From contig CAYFFW010000016.1 of NCBI GenBank assembly GCA_964342745.1, forward strand, positions 1-30,777: a stretch of DNA of 30,777 nucleotides, written 5' to 3'. Below, in pieces: positions 1 to 8,405 of this stretch; position 1 is the first letter of the stretch, and each line of letters starts with the position of its first letter. The DNA comes from AEGEAN-183 sp964342745. GTDB taxonomy: Bacteria > Pseudomonadota > Gammaproteobacteria > Magnimaribacterales > Magnimaribacteraceae. The notes under the pieces were generated by a model. It saw nothing but the letters and a program-made list of their open reading frames with translations, was not told the DNA's origin and did no database searches. Made by a program: the position numbers and the translations under genes.

Positions 1-443
1 GTTTCTATAAAACTTGGGTTAAGACCCATAGATACACATTCTTTCCATGTGTTAGCGGCTCTTGTTCTTAGCTCTCCATTATCTGTAATAACCAGTTGGT
101 AATAAAAAAGATAATCTGAAGTTTGATTTGGCAGGTCTGGATCTATATTCAATAGCATCTTGTGGTCTTCAGCTGTAAATATACTTCCTGGATAACCAAT
201 TTCTACAAAAACCTTTTTTTGACTTTTATGTGTTAAGCAGTGAGGCAGTAAAAGATCTTCTGGGTAACACCAAAGTAATTCATCTAGCTCTTCTGCTTCA
301 TCTGCTGATTCACACCTAATATCTACTTTATCTATTGATGGGTAATTTAGATTACCTAAAAAAATTTCAGCTACAAAAAGGCAACTATGCTTTAAAGCTT
401 CTTTTTTAGTAGAACCCCCAGAAAGGAATTTTGTTTGAAGCAT
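1..443 (-). CDS. holC: DNA polymerase III chi subunit (HolC), 3' end cut off by the window
   Basis: Reading leftwards from an ATG at 443 gives 147 open codons that leave the window without a stop. The protein begins MLQTKFLSGG, has a central stretch ELDELLWCYPEDLLLPH, then VEIGYPG and a late WKECVSMGLNPSF. These match the chi-subunit pattern: LDELLW, an acidic/proline segment ending in PH, and a final aromatic-x-x-x-G-hydrophobic helix. Chi links the clamp-loader complex to single-stranded DNA-binding protein at the replication fork. The gene starts 8 bases after the pepA stop, which is the usual pepA-holC(-valS) order, so valS probably lies just outside. No Shine-Dalgarno is visible before the ATG, suggesting translational coupling to pepA. 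The start is supported by homology and position. Identification is by remembered family pattern, not by a search. Confidence 0.85.
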   Translation of the reverse strand, partial: MLQTKFLSGGSTKKEALKHSCLFVAEIFLGNLNYPSIDKVDIRCESADEAEELDELLWCYPEDLLLPHCLTHKSQKKVFVEIGYPGSIFTAEDHKMLLNIDPDLPNQTSDYLFYYQLVITDNGELRTRAANTWKECVSMGLNPSFIE

Positions 444-451
444 TCTAGTTA

Positions 452-1957
452 TTAAGACTGATCAATCAGATAATGACTTAGAAGGGGAACAGGTCTACCT
501 GAAGCACCTTTTGCCGCACCATTGTAGTGGGCAGTTCCAGCTACGTCTAAATGAGCCCAACTAAAGTCTTCGGTAAACCTAGAAAGAAAACATGCAGCAG
601 TTATAGTTCCTGCTCTACCACCTATATTGGCAATATCAGCAAAATTACTATCTAGATCTTTTTGGTAGACATCCCATATCGGTAGTTGCCAAGCTCTGTC
701 ATTTGCACTTGTTCCAGCATTAAGAAGTTTTTGAGCTAATCTATCATCGTTACTCATAAGCCCAGAAGTTGAATGCCCCAAGGCAATAATACAAGCACCC
801 GTTAAGGTAGCAATGTCTACTACTGACTTGGGTTTGAATCTTTTTGCGTAGGTTAATGCATCTGCTAAAACAAGTCTCCCTTCAGCATCTGTGTTCAGAA
901 TCTCAACAGTTAACCCTGACATGGTTCTTACAACATCTCCAGGTTTAGTGGCCTTACTTCCTGGCATATTCTCAGCACTAGCTACCATTCCAACAATATT
1001 GATTGGAATTTTTAGTTCAGCCATAACTTGCATAGTACCAATTACGCTAGCTGCACCGCACATGTCAAATTTCATCTCATCCATAGCAGCTCCTGGTTTA
1101 AGACTTATGCCACCAGTATCAAAAGTAATTCCTTTTCCTACTATCATATGAGGCTGCTCACCTTTTTTTCCTCCTTGATAATTCAATGTGATTAATTTAG
1201 ATTCTTGAGCACTTCCATTTCCTACAGATAAAAGACAATCCATTCCTAGCTTCTTCATCTCTTTTTCACCTAATACTGAGCATTTTAAAGAAGAGTATTT
1301 TCTTGCAGCTGATCTTGCTTCTTTCGCTAGGTAGGAAGGAGTGCAAACATTTCCAGGAAGATTACCAAGATCTTTAGCTGTATTTGATCCTCTTGCTATA
1401 GCTTGTCCAACTTTAATGCTGCGATTTAGATCTTTCTGTGAAATATTAGAATTTATTGATAAAGATACTCTTTTTAACAACACCTTTTTTTGATTCTTTT
1501 TATTTAATTTTGCATCGTATGTGTAGGAATTATTCTCAAATAAGAAAGCTAATTGCTGAATAACCCACTTGTCACTTTCTCCACTTACATTTAATTTTGG
1601 AATAGAGACAAGAGAACTAGTTGCATTGCTTGAAATAGCAGCACTAACTATCTTTGTTAGTATCTTAGTTGCTTCTTGTCTTGATATCTTTCTTCCTTTT
1701 TTACCGCATCCAACTATGTAGGTTCTATGGGCTTTAATACCTGAAAGGGCAGGCAGATAAGCACCTTGACCTAGTTTATTTTTTATTTCACCTATCCTCC
1801 TTAATTTTTTTAAATTCCCCTTACTGGCATTATCTATTTTCTTAAGTTCTTCAGTAAATGGACCCTCATAACCGCCCACTATCAAACTTTCAGAGTTAGC
1901 GCTGATTAATTCTTTAATATTTTTTAAGTTTAAGTTTATGGATAATCGCTTTTTCAT
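452..1957 (-). CDS. pepA: Leucyl aminopeptidase PepA (peptidase family M17)
   Basis: This is a cytosolic metallo-aminopeptidase that removes N-terminal residues from peptides; family members form hexamers. Numbering from the first of two adjacent ATGs (1960), the metal ligands are all present: K276 and D281 in VGKGITFDTGG, D299 in KFDMCG, and D358 and E360 in NTDAEGRLVLADAL, with catalytic K288 and R362. The offset from E. coli PepA is a constant +6. Length is about 501-502 residues against 503 in E. coli. I chose the second ATG (1957) because the upstream AAGGAG lies 6 bases from it but only 3 from the first. In E. coli PepA also binds DNA, acting in Xer recombination and carAB repression; whether this one does cannot be read from sequence. 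holC follows 8 bases downstream, and lptF diverges 140 bases upstream. Confidence 0.96.
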   Translation of the reverse strand: MKKRLSINLNLKNIKELISANSESLIVGGYEGPFTEELKKIDNASKGNLKKLRRIGEIKNKLGQGAYLPALSGIKAHRTYIVGCGKKGRKISRQEATKILTKIVSAAISSNATSSLVSIPKLNVSGESDKWVIQQLAFLFENNSYTYDAKLNKKNQKKVLLKRVSLSINSNISQKDLNRSIKVGQAIARGSNTAKDLGNLPGNVCTPSYLAKEARSAARKYSSLKCSVLGEKEMKKLGMDCLLSVGNGSAQESKLITLNYQGGKKGEQPHMIVGKGITFDTGGISLKPGAAMDEMKFDMCGAASVIGTMQVMAELKIPINIVGMVASAENMPGSKATKPGDVVRTMSGLTVEILNTDAEGRLVLADALTYAKRFKPKSVVDIATLTGACIIALGHSTSGLMSNDDRLAQKLLNAGTSANDRAWQLPIWDVYQKDLDSNFADIANIGGRAGTITAACFLSRFTEDFSWAHLDVAGTAHYNGAAKGASGRPVPLLSHYLIDQS

Positions 1958-1960
1958 CAT

Positions 1961-2100
1961 TCACTCCTTAATTTCATCTATACTTTTACCTTATGCTAAT
2001 AATTAAGTTCTTAAATTATTTTAATTGAAACAATATTACCCTTTTCTTGTCGAATTGATATTTCAATAGCAAAATAAATTAATTATTTAATTAAAAAACA
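1961..2100. other. Divergent intergenic region between pepA and lptF
   Basis: This 140-base AT-rich gap must hold the promoters for leftward pepA and rightward lptF. A clear Shine-Dalgarno for pepA (AAGGAG on the minus strand) lies at 1964-1969. No convincing -35/-10 pair with 16-18 base spacing stands out in either direction. A short AT dyad (TTAATT/AATTAA) sits just before lptF, which itself has no recognisable Shine-Dalgarno before its ATG. Confidence 0.4.
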
Positions 2101-3129
2101 ATGATCTTACAACGTTACCTACTCAAGGATATTTTCTCACATACAGGGGCAGTAGGTTTAGTTTTTCTGCTTGTTATTATGGCTTCAAGATCTATTCAGT
2201 ATTTAGAGCAAGTTTCTAGAGGAGAACTAAGCCCAGAAATAGTTTTCTGGGTTATCTTGCTAAGATTGCCTGAATTCTTAGAATTAATTATTCCTTTTAG
2301 TCTTTTTATTAGTTTGGTCCTTGTTATAGGCAAGCTTAGTTCAAATAATGAGCTCATTATTCTCGAACAGAACGGATATTCAGATTCAAAAATAATTAAG
2401 TTATTTTTATCAATTGGTTTATTTTTTGGACTATTAACTTGCTTATTTTCTTTTTGGGTTACACCTTTGTTCAAAAAGAGCTTAGACGATATTCTTGATC
2501 AAACTTCTTTTCAGGATGACTTTTATTCAATTCAACCAGGAAAATTTACTACTTTAGATGGTAACTCAGTATTTTATGCTGAGGATAAAATAGACGGAGT
2601 CTTTTTAAATATTTTTCTCAAAATTCCTTCAGCAGGATTGCTGGATACTAAAAGATTTTTAATTGCTAAAAGGTCTTTAGTTACAGAGGATAATCCTAAT
2701 TTAATAACTTTTGAAGAAGGCAGTACTTTCAGTAAAGAAGGTAATAACCAAATTGAGATGAGATTTGAGTCTTTGACGATGGACGTAAGTAGTACTTTAT
2801 CTTCAAATGAAGTAAATCCAATACAGAGTTATACATCTCAACATTTATCTTCTACAACCTTGTGGAAGATTTCTATGCCTTTACTTTGTGTTGTTATAGT
2901 TTTTATAGCCTTACCTCTTGGCAGAGTTGCACCAAGACAGGGAAGATACTCAAAAGTTTTACCCAGCGTATTAGTTTTTTTAATCTATTTGGGGTTACTT
3001 ATTTTAATTAAGGGATGGCTTGATGAAGGCAAAATGGACTTTGCTCCTAGCCTTCTTTTAGTTCATTTTAGTTTTTTATTATTAGGTTTCTTTTTACTTT
3101 ATCGTTTCTCAATGTTTAGGGGTAAATAA
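2101..3129 (+). CDS. lptF: LPS export ABC transporter permease LptF
   Basis: This is an inner-membrane permease of the LptB2FG transporter, which extracts lipopolysaccharide from the inner membrane and passes it to LptC and the periplasmic bridge. The 342-residue protein has the YjgP/YjgQ layout: about three N-terminal membrane segments (opening MILQRYLLKDIFSHTGAVGL, then a helix around 60-78 and another near 100-120), a periplasmic beta-rich domain of about 130 residues (the FTTLDGNSVFYAE region), and three C-terminal segments with a cytoplasmic PLGRVAPRQGRYSK turn. It is called LptF because it is the first gene of the pair and sits opposite pepA, the usual gammaproteobacterial order. The stop overlaps the lptG start by one base (TAATG), so the two are translationally coupled. 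E. coli LptF is somewhat longer (366 residues). Confidence 0.93.
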   Translation: MILQRYLLKDIFSHTGAVGLVFLLVIMASRSIQYLEQVSRGELSPEIVFWVILLRLPEFLELIIPFSLFISLVLVIGKLSSNNELIILEQNGYSDSKIIKLFLSIGLFFGLLTCLFSFWVTPLFKKSLDDILDQTSFQDDFYSIQPGKFTTLDGNSVFYAEDKIDGVFLNIFLKIPSAGLLDTKRFLIAKRSLVTEDNPNLITFEEGSTFSKEGNNQIEMRFESLTMDVSSTLSSNEVNPIQSYTSQHLSSTTLWKISMPLLCVVIVFIALPLGRVAPRQGRYSKVLPSVLVFLIYLGLLILIKGWLDEGKMDFAPSLLLVHFSFLLLGFFLLYRFSMFRGK

Positions 3130-4163
3130 TGAAATTTCTTTTTGGAGATATGGTTGAGAGAAACATAAGCTTACAAGTCCTTCTTTCTTTAATAATTGTT
3201 GCTGTTGTTATTGGAGCTATTGATTTAATCTTTTTATTTTTAAATGAATTATCTGATGTATCTGAGAGCTATAGCTTTCAGCAGATTCTTATTTATTGCT
3301 TAAAAAGCTTTCCCTATAGACTTTTCGATTTAACTTCTTATATCTGTTTAATTGGATTAATAATTGGTATAGGTGCTTTAACCGATAGAGGAGAAATGAT
3401 CGGAACTCAAATTTTAGGAAAATCCTTAGCATCAATCTCTTTAGCTGCTTTCAGACCAGTCCTTTTAATAATGATATTAGGAATTTTTGCTTCTGAGTTC
3501 GTTATTCCTGGTTTATCTCAATCTGCTGAAGAAAATAGATTCCAACTTCAAGATAAAGCATCAGTTAAAAAAGGTTATTGGAATGGCAATAAAGAAAATA
3601 TTAGCTTCTTTCTTTCCGCTCCAGAAAGAGATCAAATTTTAGGACTTACAGTTTACGAATTTGATGAGAACAGAAATTTTTTAAGATCCACTTTTGCTCC
3701 TAAAGCAAATTTAGAGGAAGGAATTTGGAAAACTCAACAACAAGAAGTAATTTTTAGCACTAAATCTAACAGCGTTCTTGTTCCTCCATCTCTCAGTCTA
3801 GATTTAGACCAGATGCTTTCACCAAAATACCTCCCTCTGAGTAATTTATACCTTCAATCCAAGCGAAATTATTCTAAATATAGAAAAAAGGAAATGTCAC
3901 TAGAATTTTGGAGAAAGGTTCTTCAACCCTTCATTACTTTTTCTCTAGTGTTATTAGCCATGTCTTTTCTAATTGGTCCCATGAAGGAACAAAAAACTGG
4001 CCAAAGGATCCTGATAGCTATAGGAATGGCCTTTGCATTCGATTTAAGTCAAAAATTATTAGGAAGTATTTCTGTGGTTTCTCAGATACCAACAATCACT
4101 TCTGTACTCCTTCCACCAATAATAATAATTTGTTTATCCTTGATTTTACTTAAGAGAACATAG
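3129..4163 (+). CDS. lptG: LPS export ABC transporter permease LptG
   Basis: This is the partner of LptF in the LPS extraction complex. It has 344 residues with three N-terminal membrane segments, a periplasmic beta domain at about 135-245, and three C-terminal segments after KKEMSLEFWRKVLQPFITFS. The cytoplasmic turn FLIGPMKEQKTGQRILIAIG and the ending FDLSQKLLGSISVVSQIPTI are typical of LptG (G-x-R on the turn before helix 5). E. coli LptG is 360 residues. The start overlaps the lptF stop in TAATG. lptF may supply an SD-like AGGGG just upstream. It ends 7 bases from the convergent RDD gene. The catalytic ATPase LptB is not in the window. Confidence 0.93.
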   Translation: MKFLFGDMVERNISLQVLLSLIIVAVVIGAIDLIFLFLNELSDVSESYSFQQILIYCLKSFPYRLFDLTSYICLIGLIIGIGALTDRGEMIGTQILGKSLASISLAAFRPVLLIMILGIFASEFVIPGLSQSAEENRFQLQDKASVKKGYWNGNKENISFFLSAPERDQILGLTVYEFDENRNFLRSTFAPKANLEEGIWKTQQQEVIFSTKSNSVLVPPSLSLDLDQMLSPKYLPLSNLYLQSKRNYSKYRKKEMSLEFWRKVLQPFITFSLVLLAMSFLIGPMKEQKTGQRILIAIGMAFAFDLSQKLLGSISVVSQIPTITSVLLPPIIIICLSLILLKRT

Positions 4164-4170
4164 GATCTTT

Positions 4171-4587
4171 TTAATCTATATTTATTATTTCTGTATTGGT
4201 AAGTTTATCTGACCAAGAATGATTATCCTTATCAAAAAAAATCCACAGATATCCTAACCCTAAGAAAAGGAACGAAAGTGTAGATGCTAGGCATCTAGTG
4301 AATGCTGTATTCAGACTAATTTTATTATTATTAATGCAAATTAATTTAATTTTCCAAGCTTGCATGCCTGTAGTTTGACCATCATTAAGGATCCAAAAAT
4401 AGCTGTAATAAATTGGGCCTGTAAATAGAATGATTAAGAACTGAACAAATGATACTAAAGAACCGGATTCAGGATAGCCTCCATTAACAAAAACTAATAA
4501 AAGACTAAGAACAAGAACTATTGCACCAATCAGCAATGAGTCATAGACTAAAGCTAATATTCTTTTAAAAAATCCAGCTGTCTTCAT
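4171..4587 (-). CDS. RDD-family small membrane protein
   Basis: This is a small integral membrane protein of the RDD family (138 residues from the start chosen). It begins MKTAGFFKRILALVYDSLL, where R9 and D16 are the family's first R and D positions. Two membrane segments follow (about 16-34 and 46-66), then TGMQAWKIKLIC and RCLASTLSFLFLGLGYLWIFFD, the characteristic third region. Function is not established; some RDD proteins have been linked to ion transport. An in-frame ATG exists at 4635 (16 more residues), but it lies 9 bases from the divergent transporter's ATG and its extra residues do not look like family sequence, so 4587 is preferred. An RDD gene next to lptG is a recurrent gammaproteobacterial arrangement. 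Confidence 0.85.
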   Translation of the reverse strand: MKTAGFFKRILALVYDSLLIGAIVLVLSLLLVFVNGGYPESGSLVSFVQFLIILFTGPIYYSYFWILNDGQTTGMQAWKIKLICINNNKISLNTAFTRCLASTLSFLFLGLGYLWIFFDKDNHSWSDKLTNTEIINID

Positions 4588-4644
4588 AAATAGTTTGGTC
4601 CAAAAAGAATAATTGATTATTCTAAAGCAAAACAAAGGAAATTT

Positions 4645-6138
4645 ATGTCTACAGATCTACAAGATTCCAACAATACCGCCTTTTTTGGTCATCCTATAGG
4701 CCTTAGAACGCTTTTCTTTACTGAGATGTGGGAAAGGATGTCTTATTATGGAATGAGAGGCTTATTGGTTCTCTACATGACAATGGGGGTAGCTGGAAAC
4801 CCAGGGATGGATTGGTCTAACGTACAGGCGAATGCTATCTATGGAATTTATGCAGGAATGGTATATTTCTTGGCTGTACCTGGTGGTTGGTTAGCAGATA
4901 ATATACTAGGGTACCAAAGAGCTGTTTTGATTGGGGCTATCATAATAACTTTAGGACATTTCACATTAGCCATTCCGCTAGAACAGACATTTATTTTAGG
5001 TTTAATATTTGTAGCCCTTGGAACAGGTCTTTTAAAACCTAATATTTCTTCAATAGTTGGTCAGCTTTATAGTCAAAATGATTCAAGAAGAGACTCAGGA
5101 TTTACTATTTTCTATATGTCTATAAATATTGGTTCTATGCTTGGTTTTGCAGTTTGTGGTTGGTTAGGAGAAAAAGTTGGTTGGCACATTGGTTTTGGAG
5201 CTGCTGGAGTAGGGATGCTTTTTGGGTTAACTCAATTCATACTTTTCAGGCACCATTTAGGTGAAGCAGGAAAACATCCTAATCAAATTAATGAAACTAC
5301 CAGAACAAATTACATTAGAGGGGCAGGTTTTGCTATTTTTGTTATTACTACCATTGTAATTTCAGGTATGGCAGGTTTTTGGTATGTAGACCCAGTTTAT
5401 TTTGCCGAAAGATTCAGAGATTTCTTAGTAATAATTTCGGTAATTTATTTTATATATCTTTTCTTCTTTGCAGGACTAACTACTAATGAAAAGAAAAATG
5501 TATTGATGTTATTGCTGTTATTCATTGGTGCTGCTGCTTTTTGGTCAGGATTTGATCAGTCAGCAGGCTCTCTGACAATTTTTACCAGAGATCATGTTAG
5601 TTTAACTTTTGGTGGTTTCACTGCTCCTGTTAGCTGGACACAATTTTTAAATCCTCTGTTTGTAGTTATGTTTGCACCATTTTTTGCTTATCTTTGGGTT
5701 TTTCTCGGAAAAAGGAGCCTTGACCCAAATATGCCAATAAAGTTTGCATTTGGACTAGTTTTAATGGCTTTGGGTTTCATAGTTATGATTTTTGCAGTTA
5801 AGTATGCCTTAGTATCTTCGCCCGTAGGTGTGCAATGGCTCTTATTAACTTACCTACTTCATACATTCGGGGAATTAACACTATCCCCTGTAGGTCTGTC
5901 AGCATTTTCAAAATATTCACCAAAAAGATATTTAGGTCAAATGATGGGTATATGGTTCTTAGCTTCTTCTCTAGGAGGAGTATTGGCAGGTTTATTAGGA
6001 GGAGAAGCTACCCAATCAGGACTCCAATCAATGACACCTGTATTTACTAATCTGGTTTATTACTGTTTAGCTATTGCTGGTATTTTAATAGGTTTATCTT
6101 TCTTTATTAAAGGAGTTTCAGAAGAAAAAAAGGACTAG
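4645..6138 (+). CDS. POT-family proton-dependent oligopeptide transporter (MFS)
   Basis: This is a cytoplasmic-membrane symporter of the proton-dependent oligopeptide family, which imports di- and tripeptides using the proton gradient. The 497-residue protein carries the signature E27-M-W-E30-R31-M-S-Y-Y-G36 in the first helix, a form of ExxERFxYYG, which couples proton and peptide binding. It also has GTGLLKPNISSIVGQLY in the fourth-helix region and HTFGELTLSPVGLS near helix 10, with the conserved Glu that contacts the peptide N-terminus. The hydrophobic pattern and length suit about 14 helices, as in other bacterial POTs. A Shine-Dalgarno-like AAGGAAA lies 5-10 bases before the ATG. It stands alone, with divergent RDD gene behind and convergent dapE ahead. 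Exact substrate is unknown; dipeptides are the family default. Confidence 0.92.
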   Translation: MSTDLQDSNNTAFFGHPIGLRTLFFTEMWERMSYYGMRGLLVLYMTMGVAGNPGMDWSNVQANAIYGIYAGMVYFLAVPGGWLADNILGYQRAVLIGAIIITLGHFTLAIPLEQTFILGLIFVALGTGLLKPNISSIVGQLYSQNDSRRDSGFTIFYMSINIGSMLGFAVCGWLGEKVGWHIGFGAAGVGMLFGLTQFILFRHHLGEAGKHPNQINETTRTNYIRGAGFAIFVITTIVISGMAGFWYVDPVYFAERFRDFLVIISVIYFIYLFFFAGLTTNEKKNVLMLLLLFIGAAAFWSGFDQSAGSLTIFTRDHVSLTFGGFTAPVSWTQFLNPLFVVMFAPFFAYLWVFLGKRSLDPNMPIKFAFGLVLMALGFIVMIFAVKYALVSSPVGVQWLLLTYLLHTFGELTLSPVGLSAFSKYSPKRYLGQMMGIWFLASSLGGVLAGLLGGEATQSGLQSMTPVFTNLVYYCLAIAGILIGLSFFIKGVSEEKKD

Positions 6139-6155
6139 TAATTAATGGTCCAAAA

Positions 6156-6180
6156 TAATAAAAAATTGATAAATTTATTA
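6156..6180. terminator. AT-only inverted repeat between convergent genes, possible weak terminator
   Basis: The 50-base gap between the transporter and dapE, which converge, contains TAATAAA at 6156-6162 and its exact complement TTTATTA at 6174-6180, with an 11-base loop. The stem has no G or C, so it would be weak. The position suits a shared bidirectional terminator, but in such AT-rich DNA a chance match is quite possible. Confidence 0.2.
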
Positions 6181-6188
6181 AGCCATAT

Positions 6189-7319
6189 TTAGGTTAAAAG
6201 CTTAGTCATCACGCTTAAGTATATTTCTACTAACTTATCTAGTTCTGCGATGCTTACTGCCTCATCTACTTTATGAATAGAAGCATTTAACGGGCCTATT
6301 TCGACAACTTCACTTCCTGTAGGAGATATAAATCTTCCATCTGAAGTTCCTCCAGCAGTTGATTTGTCTACATCATTAATACCTGTGACAGTTGCTATGG
6401 ATTCTATAACTGAATCAATCAGAGTGTTAGAGGTTGTAAGGAATGGAGAGCCACTAGCTTCCCAATCAGCAGTAAAGTTTAAGTTATGGTTCTTCAGTAT
6501 TCCTTCAACTGCCTCTATAACTTTTTGAGAAGATATAGATGGGGAATATCTTACATTCAGCTTTAACTGCAATTCACCCGGAATAACATTGTGAGCTCCA
6601 GTTCCTGAATTAATATTAGACACTTGAAGTATGCTGTCTGGAAATTTACCTGTTTCGTCTGGCCACTTTAAATTCACTATTTCTTGTAGAGCCTTGGAAC
6701 TCAGATGAATGGGATTCTTAGCATTATGTGGATAAGCAGCATGTCCCTGAACACCTTTTATATCTATAACTCCATTAATCGATCCTCTTCTTCCTACTTT
6801 TATTACGTCACCTAGCTTTTTTTCAGCAGTTGGTTCACCAATCAAGCACCAATCTATTTTTTCACCATTATCTGATAAGTGTTTAATTACTTTTTTTACT
6901 CCATCTTTAGCTGGACCTTCTTCATCACTTGTTAACATAATGCTAAGCCTTCCATTAATGTTTTGATTTTCTTTACAGAACCTTTCTGCTGCTACAACAA
7001 AAGCTGCGACACTTCCTTTCATATCTGCTGTTCCTCTTCCGTACAAAAAACCATCTTTTTCTGTAGGCTCAAAAGGGTCATTAGTCCACTCTTCAATAGG
7101 GCCTGTAGGAACGACATCAGTGTGACCAAGTAATGTGAGAGTTTCCTTACCTTCTCCATAAGTGGCCCAAAGATTTGATACCTCTCCAAAAGGCATGTGG
7201 TTTATTTCAAACCCTAATTTCTCAAGACGAGCAGCTACCAATTCTTGGCAACCCTCATCTAGAGGAGTTATAGATGGTTTTCTAATAAGCTCCTTGGTTA
7301 GTTCTAATACCTTCGACAT
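6189..7319 (-). CDS. dapE: Succinyl-diaminopimelate desuccinylase DapE
   Basis: This zinc enzyme hydrolyses N-succinyl-LL-diaminopimelate to LL-diaminopimelate and succinate, in the succinylase branch of lysine and peptidoglycan precursor synthesis. The 376-residue M20-family protein shows H66 and D68 in LLGHTDVVPTG, D99 in YGRGTADMKG, the catalytic E133 and ligand E134 in TSDEEGPAKDG, E162 in IGEPT, and a late His in NASIHKVDEAV. GGTSDGRFI before the last ligand is typical of DapE rather than ArgE. The lid/dimerisation domain occupies roughly 180-290. It starts 2 bases after the dapD stop, so the pair is one operon, joining two of the three succinylase-branch steps. No other Met near the start fits better. 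Confidence 0.95.
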   Translation of the reverse strand: MSKVLELTKELIRKPSITPLDEGCQELVAARLEKLGFEINHMPFGEVSNLWATYGEGKETLTLLGHTDVVPTGPIEEWTNDPFEPTEKDGFLYGRGTADMKGSVAAFVVAAERFCKENQNINGRLSIMLTSDEEGPAKDGVKKVIKHLSDNGEKIDWCLIGEPTAEKKLGDVIKVGRRGSINGVIDIKGVQGHAAYPHNAKNPIHLSSKALQEIVNLKWPDETGKFPDSILQVSNINSGTGAHNVIPGELQLKLNVRYSPSISSQKVIEAVEGILKNHNLNFTADWEASGSPFLTTSNTLIDSVIESIATVTGINDVDKSTAGGTSDGRFISPTGSEVVEIGPLNASIHKVDEAVSIAELDKLVEIYLSVMTKLLT

Positions 7320-7321
7320 AA

Positions 7322-8335
7322 TTAATTATTAGAGTGCAGGTCTTTATTCAAAGTGATTTTGTTGGGGTTAGGTTTGCACTGAACTTTTCCGGTTAAAGAG
7401 TTCCTAATAAAAAGAAGGTCGTCCTTAAAAGCTAGTTCAGAAGCTTTTACCTCTTTAACATTATCTTTCGATAGGGTTACTTCTATTTTAGTTCCAGAAG
7501 TAATATATAAACCTGCCTCAACTACACATCTGTTTCCTAGAGGAATACCAAGACCAGAGTTTGCTCCTAATAAACAATCTTCTCCTACAGATATCTTTAT
7601 GTCATTGCCACCGGAAAGAGTTCCCATGGTGCTACAACCTCCACCAAGATCGGAATTAGCTCCAATTAGTACTCCAGCTGATATCCTGCCTTCTACCATT
7701 GCGGGACCTAAAGTACCGGCATTGAAATTAATAAACCCTTCATGCATAACAGTAGTGCCTTCACTTAAATAAGCTCCTAAGCGGACTCTGGATGCATCAG
7801 CTATTCTTACTTCAGGAGGAACTATGTAGTCAGTTAAGCAAGGGAACTTATCTAGTGATCTGATAAACAAGTAATCAAGCTCATTTCTATGTTCTTCTAT
7901 TTCATCTGGATCCATGGGACCGTGATTAGTCCAAGCTACATTAGGTAATCCAGAGAATATACCATCTAGGTTTATAGAATTTGGTTTTACCCATTTAAGA
8001 GATAGTAAATATAGTTTCAAATAAGCATCTTTAACATTTTTAATAGATTCATCTTTTTCTAACTTATGTATAAGTATTAATTTTCTAGGATTTTTCTCTT
8101 TCCACTTATCGTAATTTAAATCTCCAAGACTAGTATCTGCAGGTAATTCAAAATTATCATCTTCTGAATCATTAAGTATTTTATCTAGAACTTCATAAGT
8201 GTATTTATACGAAGGTTTAGTTAAGATAATCTCTTTTCCTTCCTTAGAGAATATTTGATCATAACGCACATCTAGAATTTCTCCCTTGAGACTTGTATTA
8301 CAAGTTCCTACGGCAATAAGAGGAAAAATATTCAT
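7322..8335 (-). CDS. dapD: Tetrahydrodipicolinate N-succinyltransferase DapD (long form)
   Basis: This acyltransferase transfers succinyl from succinyl-CoA to tetrahydrodipicolinate, the step before the aminotransferase and DapE. The 337-residue protein belongs to the longer DapD type seen in Pseudomonas, with a distinct N-terminal region, not the 274-residue E. coli type. Residues about 175-290 form a left-handed beta-helix of hexapeptide repeats: RLGAYLSEGTTVMHEGFINF, then VEGRISAGVLIGANSDLGGG and VGEDCLLGANSGLGIPLG. It follows glnD, as in E. coli and Pseudomonas, and is followed by dapE after 2 bases. A good sigma70 promoter lies 28-55 bases upstream, so dapD-dapE can be transcribed without glnD. 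No Shine-Dalgarno precedes the ATG. Confidence 0.94.
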   Translation of the reverse strand: MNIFPLIAVGTCNTSLKGEILDVRYDQIFSKEGKEIILTKPSYKYTYEVLDKILNDSEDDNFELPADTSLGDLNYDKWKEKNPRKLILIHKLEKDESIKNVKDAYLKLYLLSLKWVKPNSINLDGIFSGLPNVAWTNHGPMDPDEIEEHRNELDYLFIRSLDKFPCLTDYIVPPEVRIADASRVRLGAYLSEGTTVMHEGFINFNAGTLGPAMVEGRISAGVLIGANSDLGGGCSTMGTLSGGNDIKISVGEDCLLGANSGLGIPLGNRCVVEAGLYITSGTKIEVTLSKDNVKEVKASELAFKDDLLFIRNSLTGKVQCKPNPNKITLNKDLHSNN

Positions 8336-8362
8336 GTCAGCAATATGTTTATTAGGCGCAGC

Positions 8363-8390
8363 ATAATAGACCCGATCATCCTTTAGTCAA
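8363..8390 (-). promoter_or_regulatory. Sigma70 promoter for dapD-dapE
   Basis: On the minus strand, TTGACT (8390-8385) is separated by 16 bases from TATTAT (8368-8363), which are 5/6 matches to both consensus hexamers. The sequence after the -10 is GC-rich (GCTGCGCC), a discriminator type often associated with stringent control. A start near 8356 would leave a leader of about 21 bases before dapD. The element sits in the 70-base glnD-dapD gap, where an internal promoter makes sense. Confidence 0.65.
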
Positions 8391-8405
8391 CTTTTCTTTG
8401 GAGGT

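Noticed and set aside
891..1151. Open frame on the plus strand inside pepA, and similar frames antisense to carB, ftsH, infB, glnD and nusA
   Set aside because: They lie fully inside strongly conserved genes on the other strand, have low-complexity Ser/Ile/Leu-rich translations and no recognisable motifs or start signals.
2025..2060. Sigma70 promoter for lptF (TTGAAA or TTGATA boxes)
   Set aside because: Neither has a reasonable -10 at 16-18 bases; in DNA this AT-rich single-box matches carry little weight.
3908..4153. 81-codon frame inside lptG
   Set aside because: It overlaps the conserved C-terminal helices of LptG in another frame and its translation resembles no protein family.
4588..4635. 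Longer N-terminus for the RDD protein (ATG at 4635)
   Set aside because: The added 16 residues precede the family's usual MKxAGFxxR start and would take the gene to 9 bases from the divergent transporter's ATG.
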